From Chromobacterium sp. ATCC 53434 (GTDB lineage Bacteria > Pseudomonadota > Gammaproteobacteria > Burkholderiales > Chromobacteriaceae), in contig NZ_CP025429.1 in NCBI RefSeq assembly GCF_002848345.1, positions 4,960,001-5,024,000 on the forward strand: a stretch of 64,000 bases of DNA, in the 5' to 3' direction. The notes below the pieces were generated by a model. That model had not been told where the DNA came from. It made no database searches and saw only the letters and a list, made by a program, of their open reading frames with translations. How positions within the stretch are numbered: the first letter of the stretch is position 1; the number at the start of each line of letters is the position of its first letter. Below are positions 54,838-63,144 of the stretch, piece after piece. The position numbers and the translations under genes are program-made.

Positions 54838-56415
54838 ATGACCAAGATCGAACGAGCGCTGATCAGCGTGTCCGACAAGAGCGGCGTGCTGGAATTCGCC
54901 AGGGAGCTGTCGGCCCTCGGCGTGCACATCCTGTCCACCGGCGGCACCGCCAAGCTGTTGCTGGACGCCGGCCTGCCGGTCACCGAAGTGTCCGACTACA
55001 CCGGTTTCCCGGAAATGTTGGACGGCCGCGTCAAGACGCTGCACCCGAAAGTGCACGGCGGCATTCTCGGCCGCCGCGATCTGCCGGAACATGTGGCGAC
55101 GATGGCCGAGCACGGCATCGGCAACATCGACCTGGTTTGCGTCAACCTCTATCCGTTCGAGGCCACCGTCGCCAATCCCGACTGCGCGCTGGAAGACGCG
55201 ATCGAGAACATCGACATCGGCGGCCCGACCATGGTGCGTTCCGCCGCCAAGAACTGGGCGCACGTCGCCATCGTCACCGACAGCGCCGACTACCCGGCGC
55301 TGTCGGCCGAGTTGAAGGCCAACGGCGGCCGGCTTGCCAAGACCACCCGCTTCGAGCTGGCCAAGAAGGCCTTCACCCACACCGCCGCCTACGACGGCGC
55401 GATCTCCAACTATCTGACCAGTCTGGCCGACGGCGTCGTGGCCGGCAAGCCGGAACGCGTCGCCTTCCCGAACCGCCTGAACGCCCAGTTCGTTAAGGTG
55501 CAGGACATGCGCTACGGCGAGAACCCGCACCAGGCCGCCGCCTTCTACCGCGACCTCGATCCGGCCGCCGGCAGCATCGCCCACTACCGGCAGCTGCAGG
55601 GCAAGGAGCTGTCCTACAACAATATCGCCGACGCCGACGCCGCCTGGGAGGCGGTGAAGACCTTCGAGCAGACCGCCTGCGTCATCGTCAAGCACGCCAA
55701 TCCGTGCGGCGTGGCCGTCGGTGCGGACACGCTGTCGGCGTACCGGCTGGCTTTCGCCACCGACACCACCAGCGCCTTCGGCGGCATCATCGCCTTCAAC
55801 CGCCCGGTGGACGCGGCTACGGTGGAAGCCGTGACCGGCCAGTTCCTGGAAGTGCTGATCGCTCCGGCCTTCAGCGACGAGGCCAAGGCGCTGATCGCGG
55901 CGAAGAAGAACGTCCGCGTGCTGGAGATTCCGCTGCAGGCCGGCGCCAACCGCTTCGAGCTGAAGCGCGTCGGCGGCGGCGTGCTGGTGCAGACGCCGGA
56001 CATCCGCAATGTCGGCGCCGACGAGCTGCGCGTGGTCAGCAAGCGCCAGCCGACGCCGCAGGAAATGTCGGACCTGTTGTTCGCCTGGCGCGTGGCCAAG
56101 TTCGTCAAGTCGAACGCCATCGTGTTCTGCAAGGATGGCCAGACCGCCGGCATCGGCGCCGGCCAGATGAGCCGCGTCGACTCCACCCGCATCGCCGCGC
56201 GCAAGGCGCAGGACGCCGGGCTAGGCCTGGCCGGCGCGGTGGCGGCGTCGGACGCCTTCTTCCCGTTCCGCGACGGCATAGACGTGATCGCCGAGCAGGG
56301 CATCAAGGCCATCATCCAGCCGGGCGGCTCGATGCGCGACGAGGAAGTCTTCGCCGCCGCCGACGAGCACGGCATCGCGTTGGTGTTGACCGGCGTGCGC
56401 CATTTCCGCCACTGA
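54838..56415 (+). CDS. purH: bifunctional AICAR transformylase / IMP cyclohydrolase
   Basis: A 525-residue enzyme for the last two steps of IMP synthesis. The N-terminal IMP cyclohydrolase (MGS-like) domain shows [35 protein letters not shown] and [13 protein letters not shown]. The C-terminal AICAR transformylase domain shows [53 protein letters not shown] and a final [10 protein letters not shown]. The ATG at 54838 follows the fis terminator. purD is next, 134 bp further. Confidence 0.98.
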   Translation: MTKIERALISVSDKSGVLEFARELSALGVHILSTGGTAKLLLDAGLPVTEVSDYTGFPEMLDGRVKTLHPKVHGGILGRRDLPEHVATMAEHGIGNIDLVCVNLYPFEATVANPDCALEDAIENIDIGGPTMVRSAAKNWAHVAIVTDSADYPALSAELKANGGRLAKTTRFELAKKAFTHTAAYDGAISNYLTSLADGVVAGKPERVAFPNRLNAQFVKVQDMRYGENPHQAAAFYRDLDPAAGSIAHYRQLQGKELSYNNIADADAAWEAVKTFEQTACVIVKHANPCGVAVGADTLSAYRLAFATDTTSAFGGIIAFNRPVDAATVEAVTGQFLEVLIAPAFSDEAKALIAAKKNVRVLEIPLQAGANRFELKRVGGGVLVQTPDIRNVGADELRVVSKRQPTPQEMSDLLFAWRVAKFVKSNAIVFCKDGQTAGIGAGQMSRVDSTRIAARKAQDAGLGLAGAVAASDAFFPFRDGIDVIAEQGIKAIIQPGGSMRDEEVFAAADEHGIALVLTGVRHFRH

Positions 56416-56549
56416 GCGGGCCTTGATTCGCCGCTGCGCCGCCGGCGCGGCGGTAATGAAACCGACTTGGCGCTATGCTATTCAAGTAAGCGCCAACCGA
56501 CGGCGGCGGCCCAGCGGGTCCCGTCCGTCCAGAATAGGATAAGAACCCG

Positions 56550-57827
56550 ATGAAAGTTCTCGTGATCGGCTCCGGCGGCCGCGAGCACGCGCTGGCCTGG
56601 CGCATCGCCAAATCGAAGCGCGTGTCCAAGGTATTTGTCGCGCCGGGCAACGCCGGAACCGCGCTGGACGCGAACCTGAGCAATATCGCCGCCAACGGCG
56701 TGGCCGAATGGCTGGCCTTCGCCAGGGAAGAGAAGATAGACCTGACCGTCGTCGGCCCCGAGGCCCCGTTGGCCGCCGGCGTCGTCGACGCTTTCCGCGA
56801 CGAGGGCCTGAAAGTGTTCGGCCCGACGCGCTATTGCGCGCAGCTGGAGAGCTCCAAGGACTTCGCCAAGGCCTTCATGCAGCGCCACGGCATCCCGACC
56901 GCCGGCTACCAGACCTTCACCGACGCCGTCGCCGCGCATGTCTATGTCGACGGCAAGGGCGCGCCCATCGTGATCAAGGCCGACGGTCTGGCCGCCGGCA
57001 AGGGCGTGGTGGTGGCGATGACGCTGGACGAGGCGCATGCCGCCATCGACGACATGCTGCTCGGCAACAAGATGGGCGAGGCCGGCAGCCGTGTCGTGAT
57101 CGAGGATTTCCTCGTCGGCGAGGAGGCCAGCTTCATCGTGATGGTCGACGGCGAGCACGTGCTGCCGATGGCCACCAGCCAGGACCACAAGCGGCTGCTG
57201 GACCATGACCAGGGGCCGAATACCGGCGGCATGGGCGCCTACAGCCCGGCGCCGGTGGTGACGCCGGCGGTGCACAACCGCGTGATGCGCGAAATCATCC
57301 AGCCGGTGGTGCAGGGCATGAAGAAGGACGGCCATCCGTATACCGGCTTCCTGTACGCCGGCCTGATGATAGACGACGACGGGCACCCGAAGGTGATCGA
57401 GTTCAACTGCCGCTTCGGCGATCCGGAAACCCAGCCCATCATGGCGCGGCTGAAGACCGATTTCACCGTGCTGCTGGAGGCCGGCGTCAACGCCCGGCTC
57501 GACAAGGTGGAGGCCGAGTGGGACCGCCGCGTGGCGCTGGGCGTGGTGCTGGCCGCCGCCGGTTATCCGGACGCGCCGAGAAAGGGCGACGTCGTGCACG
57601 GCATTCCGGCCGAGAGCGAGGACGGCATCGTCTTCCATGCCGGCACGGTCCTGGACGAGCAACAGCAGCTGCGCAGCAGCGGCGGCCGCGTTCTGTGCGC
57701 GGTGGGGCTGGGCGACAGCGTCAGGATGGCGCAGGGCAAGGCCTACCAGCTGGCCGACGCCATCGAGTTCGCCGGCAAGCAGTATCGCCGCGACATCGGC
57801 GCGCGCGCGATAGGCCGCAAGCACTGA
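56550..57827 (+). CDS. purD: phosphoribosylamine--glycine ligase
   Basis: A 425-residue ATP-grasp enzyme for the second step of purine synthesis. It starts MKVLVIGSGGREHALAWRIAKS, then VGPEAPLAAGVVDAFR, the ATP-grasp lid PIVIKADGLAAGKGVVVAM, the signature DHDQGPNTGGMGAYSPAP and the metal-binding VIEFNCRFGDPETQP. It is in the purH-purD order common to Betaproteobacteria and ends at a hairpin terminator. Confidence 0.98.
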   Translation: MKVLVIGSGGREHALAWRIAKSKRVSKVFVAPGNAGTALDANLSNIAANGVAEWLAFAREEKIDLTVVGPEAPLAAGVVDAFRDEGLKVFGPTRYCAQLESSKDFAKAFMQRHGIPTAGYQTFTDAVAAHVYVDGKGAPIVIKADGLAAGKGVVVAMTLDEAHAAIDDMLLGNKMGEAGSRVVIEDFLVGEEASFIVMVDGEHVLPMATSQDHKRLLDHDQGPNTGGMGAYSPAPVVTPAVHNRVMREIIQPVVQGMKKDGHPYTGFLYAGLMIDDDGHPKVIEFNCRFGDPETQPIMARLKTDFTVLLEAGVNARLDKVEAEWDRRVALGVVLAAAGYPDAPRKGDVVHGIPAESEDGIVFHAGTVLDEQQQLRSSGGRVLCAVGLGDSVRMAQGKAYQLADAIEFAGKQYRRDIGARAIGRKH

Positions 57828-57850
57828 AGCGGAACCCGCTTCTGGACGGA

Positions 57851-57872
57851 ACGGCGCCGGCGGCGCCGTTTT
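57851..57872 (+). terminator. intrinsic terminator after purD
   Basis: ACGGCGCC, GGC loop, GGCGCCGT, then TTT: compact GC-rich hairpin before galE. Confidence 0.8.
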
Positions 57873-57941
57873 GCTTTGGACAGGCTTTTCCCGCCGCCCC
57901 TACAATGTGGCCATCAAGCGACGACAGAACGGGAAAGCGCG

Positions 57942-58946
57942 ATGATTCTGGTAACGGGCGGCGCCGGCTATATCGGCAGCCACACTTGCGTGAAATTGTT
58001 GGAGGCCGGCCATGAGCTGGTGGTGCTGGACAATCTGTGCAACAGCAAGGAAGAGGCGCTGCGCCGGGTGCAGAAGCTGGCCGGCAGAGCGCTGACTTTC
58101 ATCAACGGCGACATCCGCGACGAGGCGGCGCTGGACCAGGCCTTCGGTCATCCGATCCAGTCCGTGATCCATTTCGCCGGCCTGAAGGCTGTCGGCGAGT
58201 CGGTGGCCAAGCCGCTGGAATACTACGAGAACAATGTCGGCGGCACGCTGGCCTTGCTGCGCGCGATGAAGCGGCACGGCGTGTCGCGGCTGGTGTTCAG
58301 CTCGTCCGCCACCGTCTACGGCCATCCTGCGACGACGCCGATCACCGAGGACTTTCCGCTGTCGGCCACCAATCCGTACGGACGCAGCAAGCTGATGGTC
58401 GAGGACATGCTGCGCGATTTCGCCAAGGCGGAGCCGGACTGGCGCATCGCGCTGCTGCGCTATTTCAACCCGATAGGCGCGCATGAAAGCGGCGACATCG
58501 GCGAAGACCCGAACGGCATGCCCAACAATCTGATGCCTTTCATCACCCAGGTGGCCAGCGGCCAGCGGCCCTGCCTGCAGGTGTTCGGCGACGACTATCC
58601 GACGCACGACGGCACCGGCGTGCGCGACTACATCCATGTCGAGGATCTGGCCGCCGGCCATCTGAAGGCGGTGGAGGCGCTGGCGCGGCGGGCCGGCCTG
58701 CTGACGGCGAATCTGGGCACCGGCAACGGCTATTCGGTGCTGGACATGGTGAAGACTTTCGAGCGGGTCAACCAGGTGGCGGTGCCGCATCAGATCGTCG
58801 CGCGCCGTCCCGGCGATGTCGCCGAGTGCTGGGCAGATCCGGCCGAGGCCGAGCGGCTGCTGGGCTGGACCGCCCGGAAGGATCTGGAGGACATGTGCCG
58901 CGACAGCTGGCGCTGGCAGCGGCGGAATCCGGCCGGTTACCCATGA
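57942..58946 (+). CDS. galE: UDP-glucose 4-epimerase
   Basis: A 334-residue SDR enzyme interconverting UDP-glucose and UDP-galactose, supplying sugars for LPS and polysaccharides. It starts MILVTGGAGYIGSHTCVKLLEAGHELVVLDNL (NAD-binding GxxGxxG), then VIHFAGLKAVGESVAKPLEYYENN, SSSATVYG, the catalytic YGRSK and HDGTGVRDYIHVEDLA. The Tyr-Lys pair is intact. It is not in a polysaccharide cluster; it stands between purD and a small hypothetical gene. A GC stem with a T run (about 58977-58996) may end it. Confidence 0.95.
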   Translation: MILVTGGAGYIGSHTCVKLLEAGHELVVLDNLCNSKEEALRRVQKLAGRALTFINGDIRDEAALDQAFGHPIQSVIHFAGLKAVGESVAKPLEYYENNVGGTLALLRAMKRHGVSRLVFSSSATVYGHPATTPITEDFPLSATNPYGRSKLMVEDMLRDFAKAEPDWRIALLRYFNPIGAHESGDIGEDPNGMPNNLMPFITQVASGQRPCLQVFGDDYPTHDGTGVRDYIHVEDLAAGHLKAVEALARRAGLLTANLGTGNGYSVLDMVKTFERVNQVAVPHQIVARRPGDVAECWADPAEAERLLGWTARKDLEDMCRDSWRWQRRNPAGYP

Positions 58947-59075
58947 GCGCGGGCCGGCGCGATCTTTATGAAAAATTGACGCGGCGGGGCGTTTTTTCTG
59001 CGGGAGCTTGATGCCGGCGACGCTACAGTGCGGAGTGTGGGGCGATTTCCCAAGCCGATCTGGAGCGATGAAGCC

Positions 59076-59297
59076 ATGTCCGCATTGATGACTGATCAAG
59101 GCCTGCCGGCCGATCCGGAGCCTGGAAGCCGCAGCCGGCTGCTGCGCTTCCTGACCCACGAGAAACGTTGCTGGCGCCGCCTGGCCTACTGGTTGAAGCG
59201 GTTCGGAGTCGACGCCGGCGCGCCGCCGCGTTGCTATGCCTGGCGTCCGGCGCCGGAAGATCCGCCGGAAGACCACGAAGACCTGCTGTTGCATTGA
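59076..59297 (+). CDS. small hypothetical protein
   Basis: A 73-residue protein: a Pro/Gly-rich start, a basic amphipathic middle (RSRLLRFLTHEKRCWRRLAYWLKRFG) and an acidic tail (PEDPPEDHEDLLLH). No family is recognised. The ATG at 59076 has a GGAG about 10 bp upstream; an in-frame ATG at 59028 is possible. Codon use fits the neighbours, so it is probably a real small gene. Confidence 0.5.
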   Translation: MSALMTDQGLPADPEPGSRSRLLRFLTHEKRCWRRLAYWLKRFGVDAGAPPRCYAWRPAPEDPPEDHEDLLLH

Positions 59298-59422
59298 TTG
59301 CCGTTCGACGCCGGAGTCGGACGAACTTCCATCCCCGATTCCGGTTCCCCGCCTTCCCCGCCTCGCGCCGTTGCCGCTACAATGGCCGCTTCCCTTTATT
59401 CTGAAGAGTTGGCCGATTCATC

Positions 59423-60004
59423 ATGAAGTCCGGTTCCGGTCCGTTGCCGCGGCTGCCTGGCAGCCGCCTGCAGCAGCGGGCCCGCAAACAGCTGCGCGTC
59501 GGCGGCGTCATCGCCTATGCCACCGAATCCTGCTACGGCCTGGGTTGTCGTCCGCTGGACAGCCACGCGATACGGCGGGTGCTGGCGATCAAGGCGCGGC
59601 CCAATCACAAGGGACTGATCGTCATCGCCGCCGATTTCGCGCAGATCCGTCATCTGGTCAAGCCGCTGTCCGCGGCGCAGCGCGCGGAACTGGCGCGCTA
59701 CTGGCCTGGTCCATATACCTTTTTGCTGCCGGCGTCGCGGCGGGTGCCGCCGGCCCTGCGCGGCCGGCACAGCAAGATCGCGGTGCGGGTGACGGCGCAC
59801 GGCGAGGCGGCGGCCCTGTGCCGGGCGCTCGGCACCGCGCTGGTGTCCACCTCGGCCAACCGCGCCGGGCAGAAGTCGCTGAAGACCGCGCGGGCCTGTC
59901 ATCAGGCTTTCGACAACAAGGTGTTGACCTTGCCCGGCCGCATCGGCAAACGGCGCAAGCCGTCGACCATCATCGATCTGGAAAGCGGCCGCGTTTTGCG
60001 CTAG
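59423..60004 (+). CDS. tsaC: TsaC/YrdC-family L-threonylcarbamoyladenylate synthase
   Basis: A 193-residue YrdC-fold protein producing threonylcarbamoyl-AMP for the t6A modification of tRNAs. It shows GGVIAYATESCYGLGCRPLD, IKARPNHKGLIVIAADFAQIRHL, RYWPGPYTFLLPAS, KIAVRVTAH and LVSTSANRAGQKSL, the conserved set. The short, single-domain form and basic surface match E. coli TsaC rather than the longer Sua5. Confidence 0.92.
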   Translation: MKSGSGPLPRLPGSRLQQRARKQLRVGGVIAYATESCYGLGCRPLDSHAIRRVLAIKARPNHKGLIVIAADFAQIRHLVKPLSAAQRAELARYWPGPYTFLLPASRRVPPALRGRHSKIAVRVTAHGEAAALCRALGTALVSTSANRAGQKSLKTARACHQAFDNKVLTLPGRIGKRRKPSTIIDLESGRVLR

Positions 60005-60031
60005 GCCGCATGTGAACCCGAGGAAAAAGAC

Positions 60032-60700
60032 GTGCAACAGATTTCTTTCATCAGCCTGATCCTGAACGCCAGCCTGATGGTGCAGCTGGTGATGGCCGGA
60101 CTGGCGCTGACCTCCCTGCTGTCGTGGGCGCTGATCTTCAACAAGGTGGCGGTGCTGCGTTCGGCCAAGCGCCACAGCGAGGAGTTCGAGCGCAACTTCT
60201 GGGGCGGCGCCGATCTGAACCGGCTGTACGAGGACGTCTGCCGCCGCAGCGACACCGCCGGCATGGAGCGCATCTTCCAGTCCGGCTTCGCCGAATTCTT
60301 GAAGCTGCGCGGCCGCAACGGCGCCGAACTGTCCGACATCATGGACGGCTCGCGCCGCGCGATGCGGGCGGCGGCGCAGCGCGAGCTGGACGCGCTGGAC
60401 AGCCACACCTCCTTCCTGGCCACGGTCGGCTCGGTCAGCCCCTATATCGGCCTGTTCGGCACGGTATGGGGCATCATGCACGCCTTCATCGGTCTCGGAA
60501 ACGCCGGCCAGGCGACGCTGAGCACGGTGGCGCCCGGCATCGCCGAGGCGCTGGTGGCCACCGCCATCGGCCTGTTCGCGGCGATTCCGGCGGTCGTCGC
60601 CTACAACCGCTTCGCGACCGACGTCGACCGTCTGGCCACGCGCTTCGACACCTATATGGAAGAGTTCTCCAACATCCTGCAGCGGCTGGTGACGCGTTAA
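60032..60700 (+). CDS. tolQ: Tol-Pal system protein TolQ
   Basis: A 222-residue inner-membrane protein of the ExbB/TolQ family that, with TolR, forms the proton-driven motor for TolA. It has three helices: near residues 15-35, then the pair around FLATVGSVSPYIGLFGTVWGIMHAFI and TLSTVAPGIAEALVATAIGLFAAIPAVVAYNRF, where the polar Thr residues line the channel. The GTG start is supported by GAGGAAAAAG just upstream. The usual tolR does not follow: the next gene is an EamA transporter 61 bp away. Confidence 0.9.
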   Translation: MQQISFISLILNASLMVQLVMAGLALTSLLSWALIFNKVAVLRSAKRHSEEFERNFWGGADLNRLYEDVCRRSDTAGMERIFQSGFAEFLKLRGRNGAELSDIMDGSRRAMRAAAQRELDALDSHTSFLATVGSVSPYIGLFGTVWGIMHAFIGLGNAGQATLSTVAPGIAEALVATAIGLFAAIPAVVAYNRFATDVDRLATRFDTYMEEFSNILQRLVTR

Positions 60701-60761
60701 GACACTTGCCGTTTCGGCTTGCATACGGCATGGTTCCGGTTCGTACTCTACGGACTGAGCC

Positions 60762-61625
60762 ATGCCTTTTTCACGTCTCGCGCCGCTGACGCTGGCCGCC
60801 TTTCTCGCCCTTTATTTCGTCTGGGGCTCCACCTATCTGGTCATCCGCATCGGCGTCGAGTCCTGGCCGCCGCTGTTGATGGCGGGCATCCGTTTCCTGC
60901 TGGCCGGCAGCCTGATGCTGGCCTACCTCGCGTGGCGGCGCACGCCGTGGCCGAACGCGCGTCAGCTGGGCGGCGCGGCGTTGCTGGGCGTGCTGATGCC
61001 GGCGATAGGCAATGGTCTGGTGACGATGGCCGAGCGCGAAGTGTCGTCCGGCGTGGCGGCGCTGGTGATCGCAACGGTGCCGCTGTTCACGCTGTTGTTC
61101 GCCCGCTTGTTCGGCCACAAGTCGCGGCCGCTGGAATGGGCCGGCATGGCGCTGGGGGTGGTCGGCATCGTGTTGCTGAACCTGGGTTCCAGTCTGCGCG
61201 CCAGCCCGACGGGCGCGTTGCTGTTGCTGCTGGCCTCGGCCGGCTGGGCGCTGGGCTCGGCCTGGAGCAAGAGGCTGCCCCAGCCGTCCGGCGCGATGGG
61301 CAGCGCCTGGACCATGATCTTCGGCGGTCTGGCGCTGGTCGCATCAAGCTGGGTGGTGGGGGAGCGGCTGGCGGCATGGCCAGGCGCCGAGGGCTGGGCC
61401 GCGCTGCTGTATCTGACGGTGTTCGGCTCGATGATAGCTTACAGCGCCTATCTCTATCTGCTGAAAACGGTGTCGGCGGCGGCGGCGACCAGTTACGCCT
61501 ACGTCAATCCGGTAATCGCGGTGCTGCTGGGCGCGGTGTTTCTGGGCGAGCAGGTCGGCGTGCACGAAATGCTGGCCATGGTGATCATCGTCACGGCGGT
61601 GGTGCTGATCAGCTGGCGGCGCTGA
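60762..61625 (+). CDS. EamA family permease (DMT superfamily)
   Basis: A 287-residue transporter with ten helices and two EamA repeats. It starts FLALYFVWGSTYLVIRIGVESWPPLLMAGIRFLLAG and closes with ATSYAYVNPVIAVLLGAVFLGEQVGVHEMLAMVIIVTAVVLI, the typical YedA-like pattern. Substrates in this family are amino acids, metabolites or drugs and are not predictable here. It occupies the place where tolR is expected. Confidence 0.9.
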   Translation: MPFSRLAPLTLAAFLALYFVWGSTYLVIRIGVESWPPLLMAGIRFLLAGSLMLAYLAWRRTPWPNARQLGGAALLGVLMPAIGNGLVTMAEREVSSGVAALVIATVPLFTLLFARLFGHKSRPLEWAGMALGVVGIVLLNLGSSLRASPTGALLLLLASAGWALGSAWSKRLPQPSGAMGSAWTMIFGGLALVASSWVVGERLAAWPGAEGWAALLYLTVFGSMIAYSAYLYLLKTVSAAAATSYAYVNPVIAVLLGAVFLGEQVGVHEMLAMVIIVTAVVLISWRR

Positions 61626-61630
61626 TCGCG

Positions 61631-61655
61631 AAAAACGCCGCAGAGCGGCGTTTTT
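61631..61655. terminator. bidirectional terminator between EamA gene and gbpA
   Basis: AAAAACGCCGC, loop AGA, GCGGCGTTTTT: T runs on both strands, so it serves the two convergent genes. Confidence 0.92.
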
Positions 61656-61674
61656 CCGACGGTGTGAACGAGGA

Positions 61675-62829
61675 TCAGACCGGCTGCCACAGCGAAGGCT
61701 GGCTGGACGGCGTCCAGCCGGCGCCGGCCCAGGCGGTGTGCGGCTGCAGGCAGCGGTACTGCCGGCCCTGGTAGCTGACCACCTGGCCCTGGCTGTATTT
61801 GCCGCCTTCCTTCCAGGCGTCGCCGACCGGCGGCGTCGTGCCGCCGTCGCCCTTCTTCAGGTCTATCGTGTAGTGGTAGCCCTTGTAGCTGTCGTTCAGA
61901 TAGACGCGGTTGGCGGTGGCGTCGCGGACCGGCGCGATGGCGACGGCGCGCTGCTGCTGGCTCATCACGCCGATGCGGATGGACTTGGACGCGGCGTTGA
62001 CCTTGACCGCCAGCTCGTACGGCCAGTTGGCGGCCTGGCCGGCGACGGCGTTCAGCGCGACGCTGTGCTTCTCGGCGTCGCGGCCCTGGCTGTCGAACAC
62101 GCGCAGCGTGGCGCTGCTGCCGGCCGGCAGGTTTTCGTGCGCGGCGACGTTGCCTATCTCCTTCCACGGATTGGCCGCCGGCGGCGGTTCCGGCGGGGTG
62201 GTGCCGTTGCCGAAGCGGACGTCGGAGCACGAGTAGAACGCTTCCTCGCTGTCGGCGCGCTTCCAGACATTGAAGATGATGTGCTGACCGGTCTTGCCGG
62301 TCGGCAGCTTCATCGTCATGTGGTAGCGCTTGTTGGCGTCCATCTGCGGATTGCCGTTGACGGTGCCGAACAGCTCCAGGTCGGACCACTTCAGCGGCAT
62401 CGTCGGATTCCAGCCGTTGCGGGTGACGTAGAACTTGAAGTATTTGGTGGCGTGCGGCGCGGTGGCGTTGTAGATGAATTCGAAATTACCGTTGGCGTCC
62501 GGCACGATGCTGGTCGTGCGCCAGTCGCCGCGGGCCAGGTTGAAACCCTTGAACTCCGCCTTGCCGCCGCCGCACAGCGCGCCGTCCGGCACGACCGCCT
62601 GGTGGTTGTCGCCGGAGGGATTCTGGTTGATGCCGTTCCAGTCGTACATCGCTTGGGTGCCGCCCACGCGTTTGGCTTCTTGGCAGGCGGCCGTCTTCGG
62701 CGCCTCCGGTCCTTCCTGGAAGCAGCTGTAGACGCGGTTGATCGGAACCTCCATCGTGCCGTGAGCCCATAGCGGGGCGCTCAGGCAGCTCAGAGTCAGG
62801 GTGATGGGAAGACGCCAATGCCGTTTCAT
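61675..62829 (-). CDS. gbpA: GbpA-like lytic polysaccharide monooxygenase with chitin-binding module
   Basis: A 384-residue secreted protein. After the signal peptide (MKRHWRLPITLTLSCLSAPLWA) the mature chain starts with His23 (HGTMEVPINRVYSCF), one half of the copper His brace of AA10 LPMOs. The second His is in NATAPHATKYFKFYV. The catalytic domain ends near residue 205 (YSCSDVRF). A GbpA domain-2-like module follows (NPWKEIGNVAAHENLPAGSSATLRVFDSQG, about 220-320). The C-terminal CBM5/12 (WKEGGKYSQGQVVSYQGRQYRCLQPHTA..W) binds chitin. Expected to oxidatively cleave crystalline chitin or mediate attachment to GlcNAc surfaces. Confidence 0.93.
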   Translation of the reverse strand: MKRHWRLPITLTLSCLSAPLWAHGTMEVPINRVYSCFQEGPEAPKTAACQEAKRVGGTQAMYDWNGINQNPSGDNHQAVVPDGALCGGGKAEFKGFNLARGDWRTTSIVPDANGNFEFIYNATAPHATKYFKFYVTRNGWNPTMPLKWSDLELFGTVNGNPQMDANKRYHMTMKLPTGKTGQHIIFNVWKRADSEEAFYSCSDVRFGNGTTPPEPPPAANPWKEIGNVAAHENLPAGSSATLRVFDSQGRDAEKHSVALNAVAGQAANWPYELAVKVNAASKSIRIGVMSQQQRAVAIAPVRDATANRVYLNDSYKGYHYTIDLKKGDGGTTPPVGDAWKEGGKYSQGQVVSYQGRQYRCLQPHTAWAGAGWTPSSQPSLWQPV

Positions 62830-63144
62830 GCGGACTCCTCTCTGCTAGTGGTATGCAAGCGCATCGTCATTGGCCGAAATGGCCAATGATTTAAAATCCG
62901 ATCAGCATTTTAAATTTAAGTTTATTGGCCGGTATTAATACCACTTTGATTCCAGGGTTGATTGTTGCAAAAAAAAGCATCGGTTTGACCTGTCCGCTCG
63001 GCCGTGCCGGATCTGGGTATTCCACCGGCTGGATGGTTTGCCGCGAGAGGGAATTGGTATTGATGTGGTTTTGATGCGGGACGACGGCGTGCCGCCCCGC
63101 GACGAGGCGTCGGACGGGGCGGGGTTCGGGCTGGGGGGAGGGCG
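62830..63144 (-). promoter_or_regulatory. gbpA upstream region with inverted repeats
   Basis: A 315-bp gap. About 40 bp before the gbpA start lies TCATTGGCC, GAAAT, GGCCAATGA (62867-62889), a perfect 9-bp inverted repeat. Further on, TATTGGCC recurs and is followed by the 12-bp palindrome GGTATTAATACC (62931-62942). The DNA between about 62885 and 62990 is AT-rich and must hold the gbpA promoter. The right half (63000-63144) is GC-rich and shows no gene. Confidence 0.6.
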
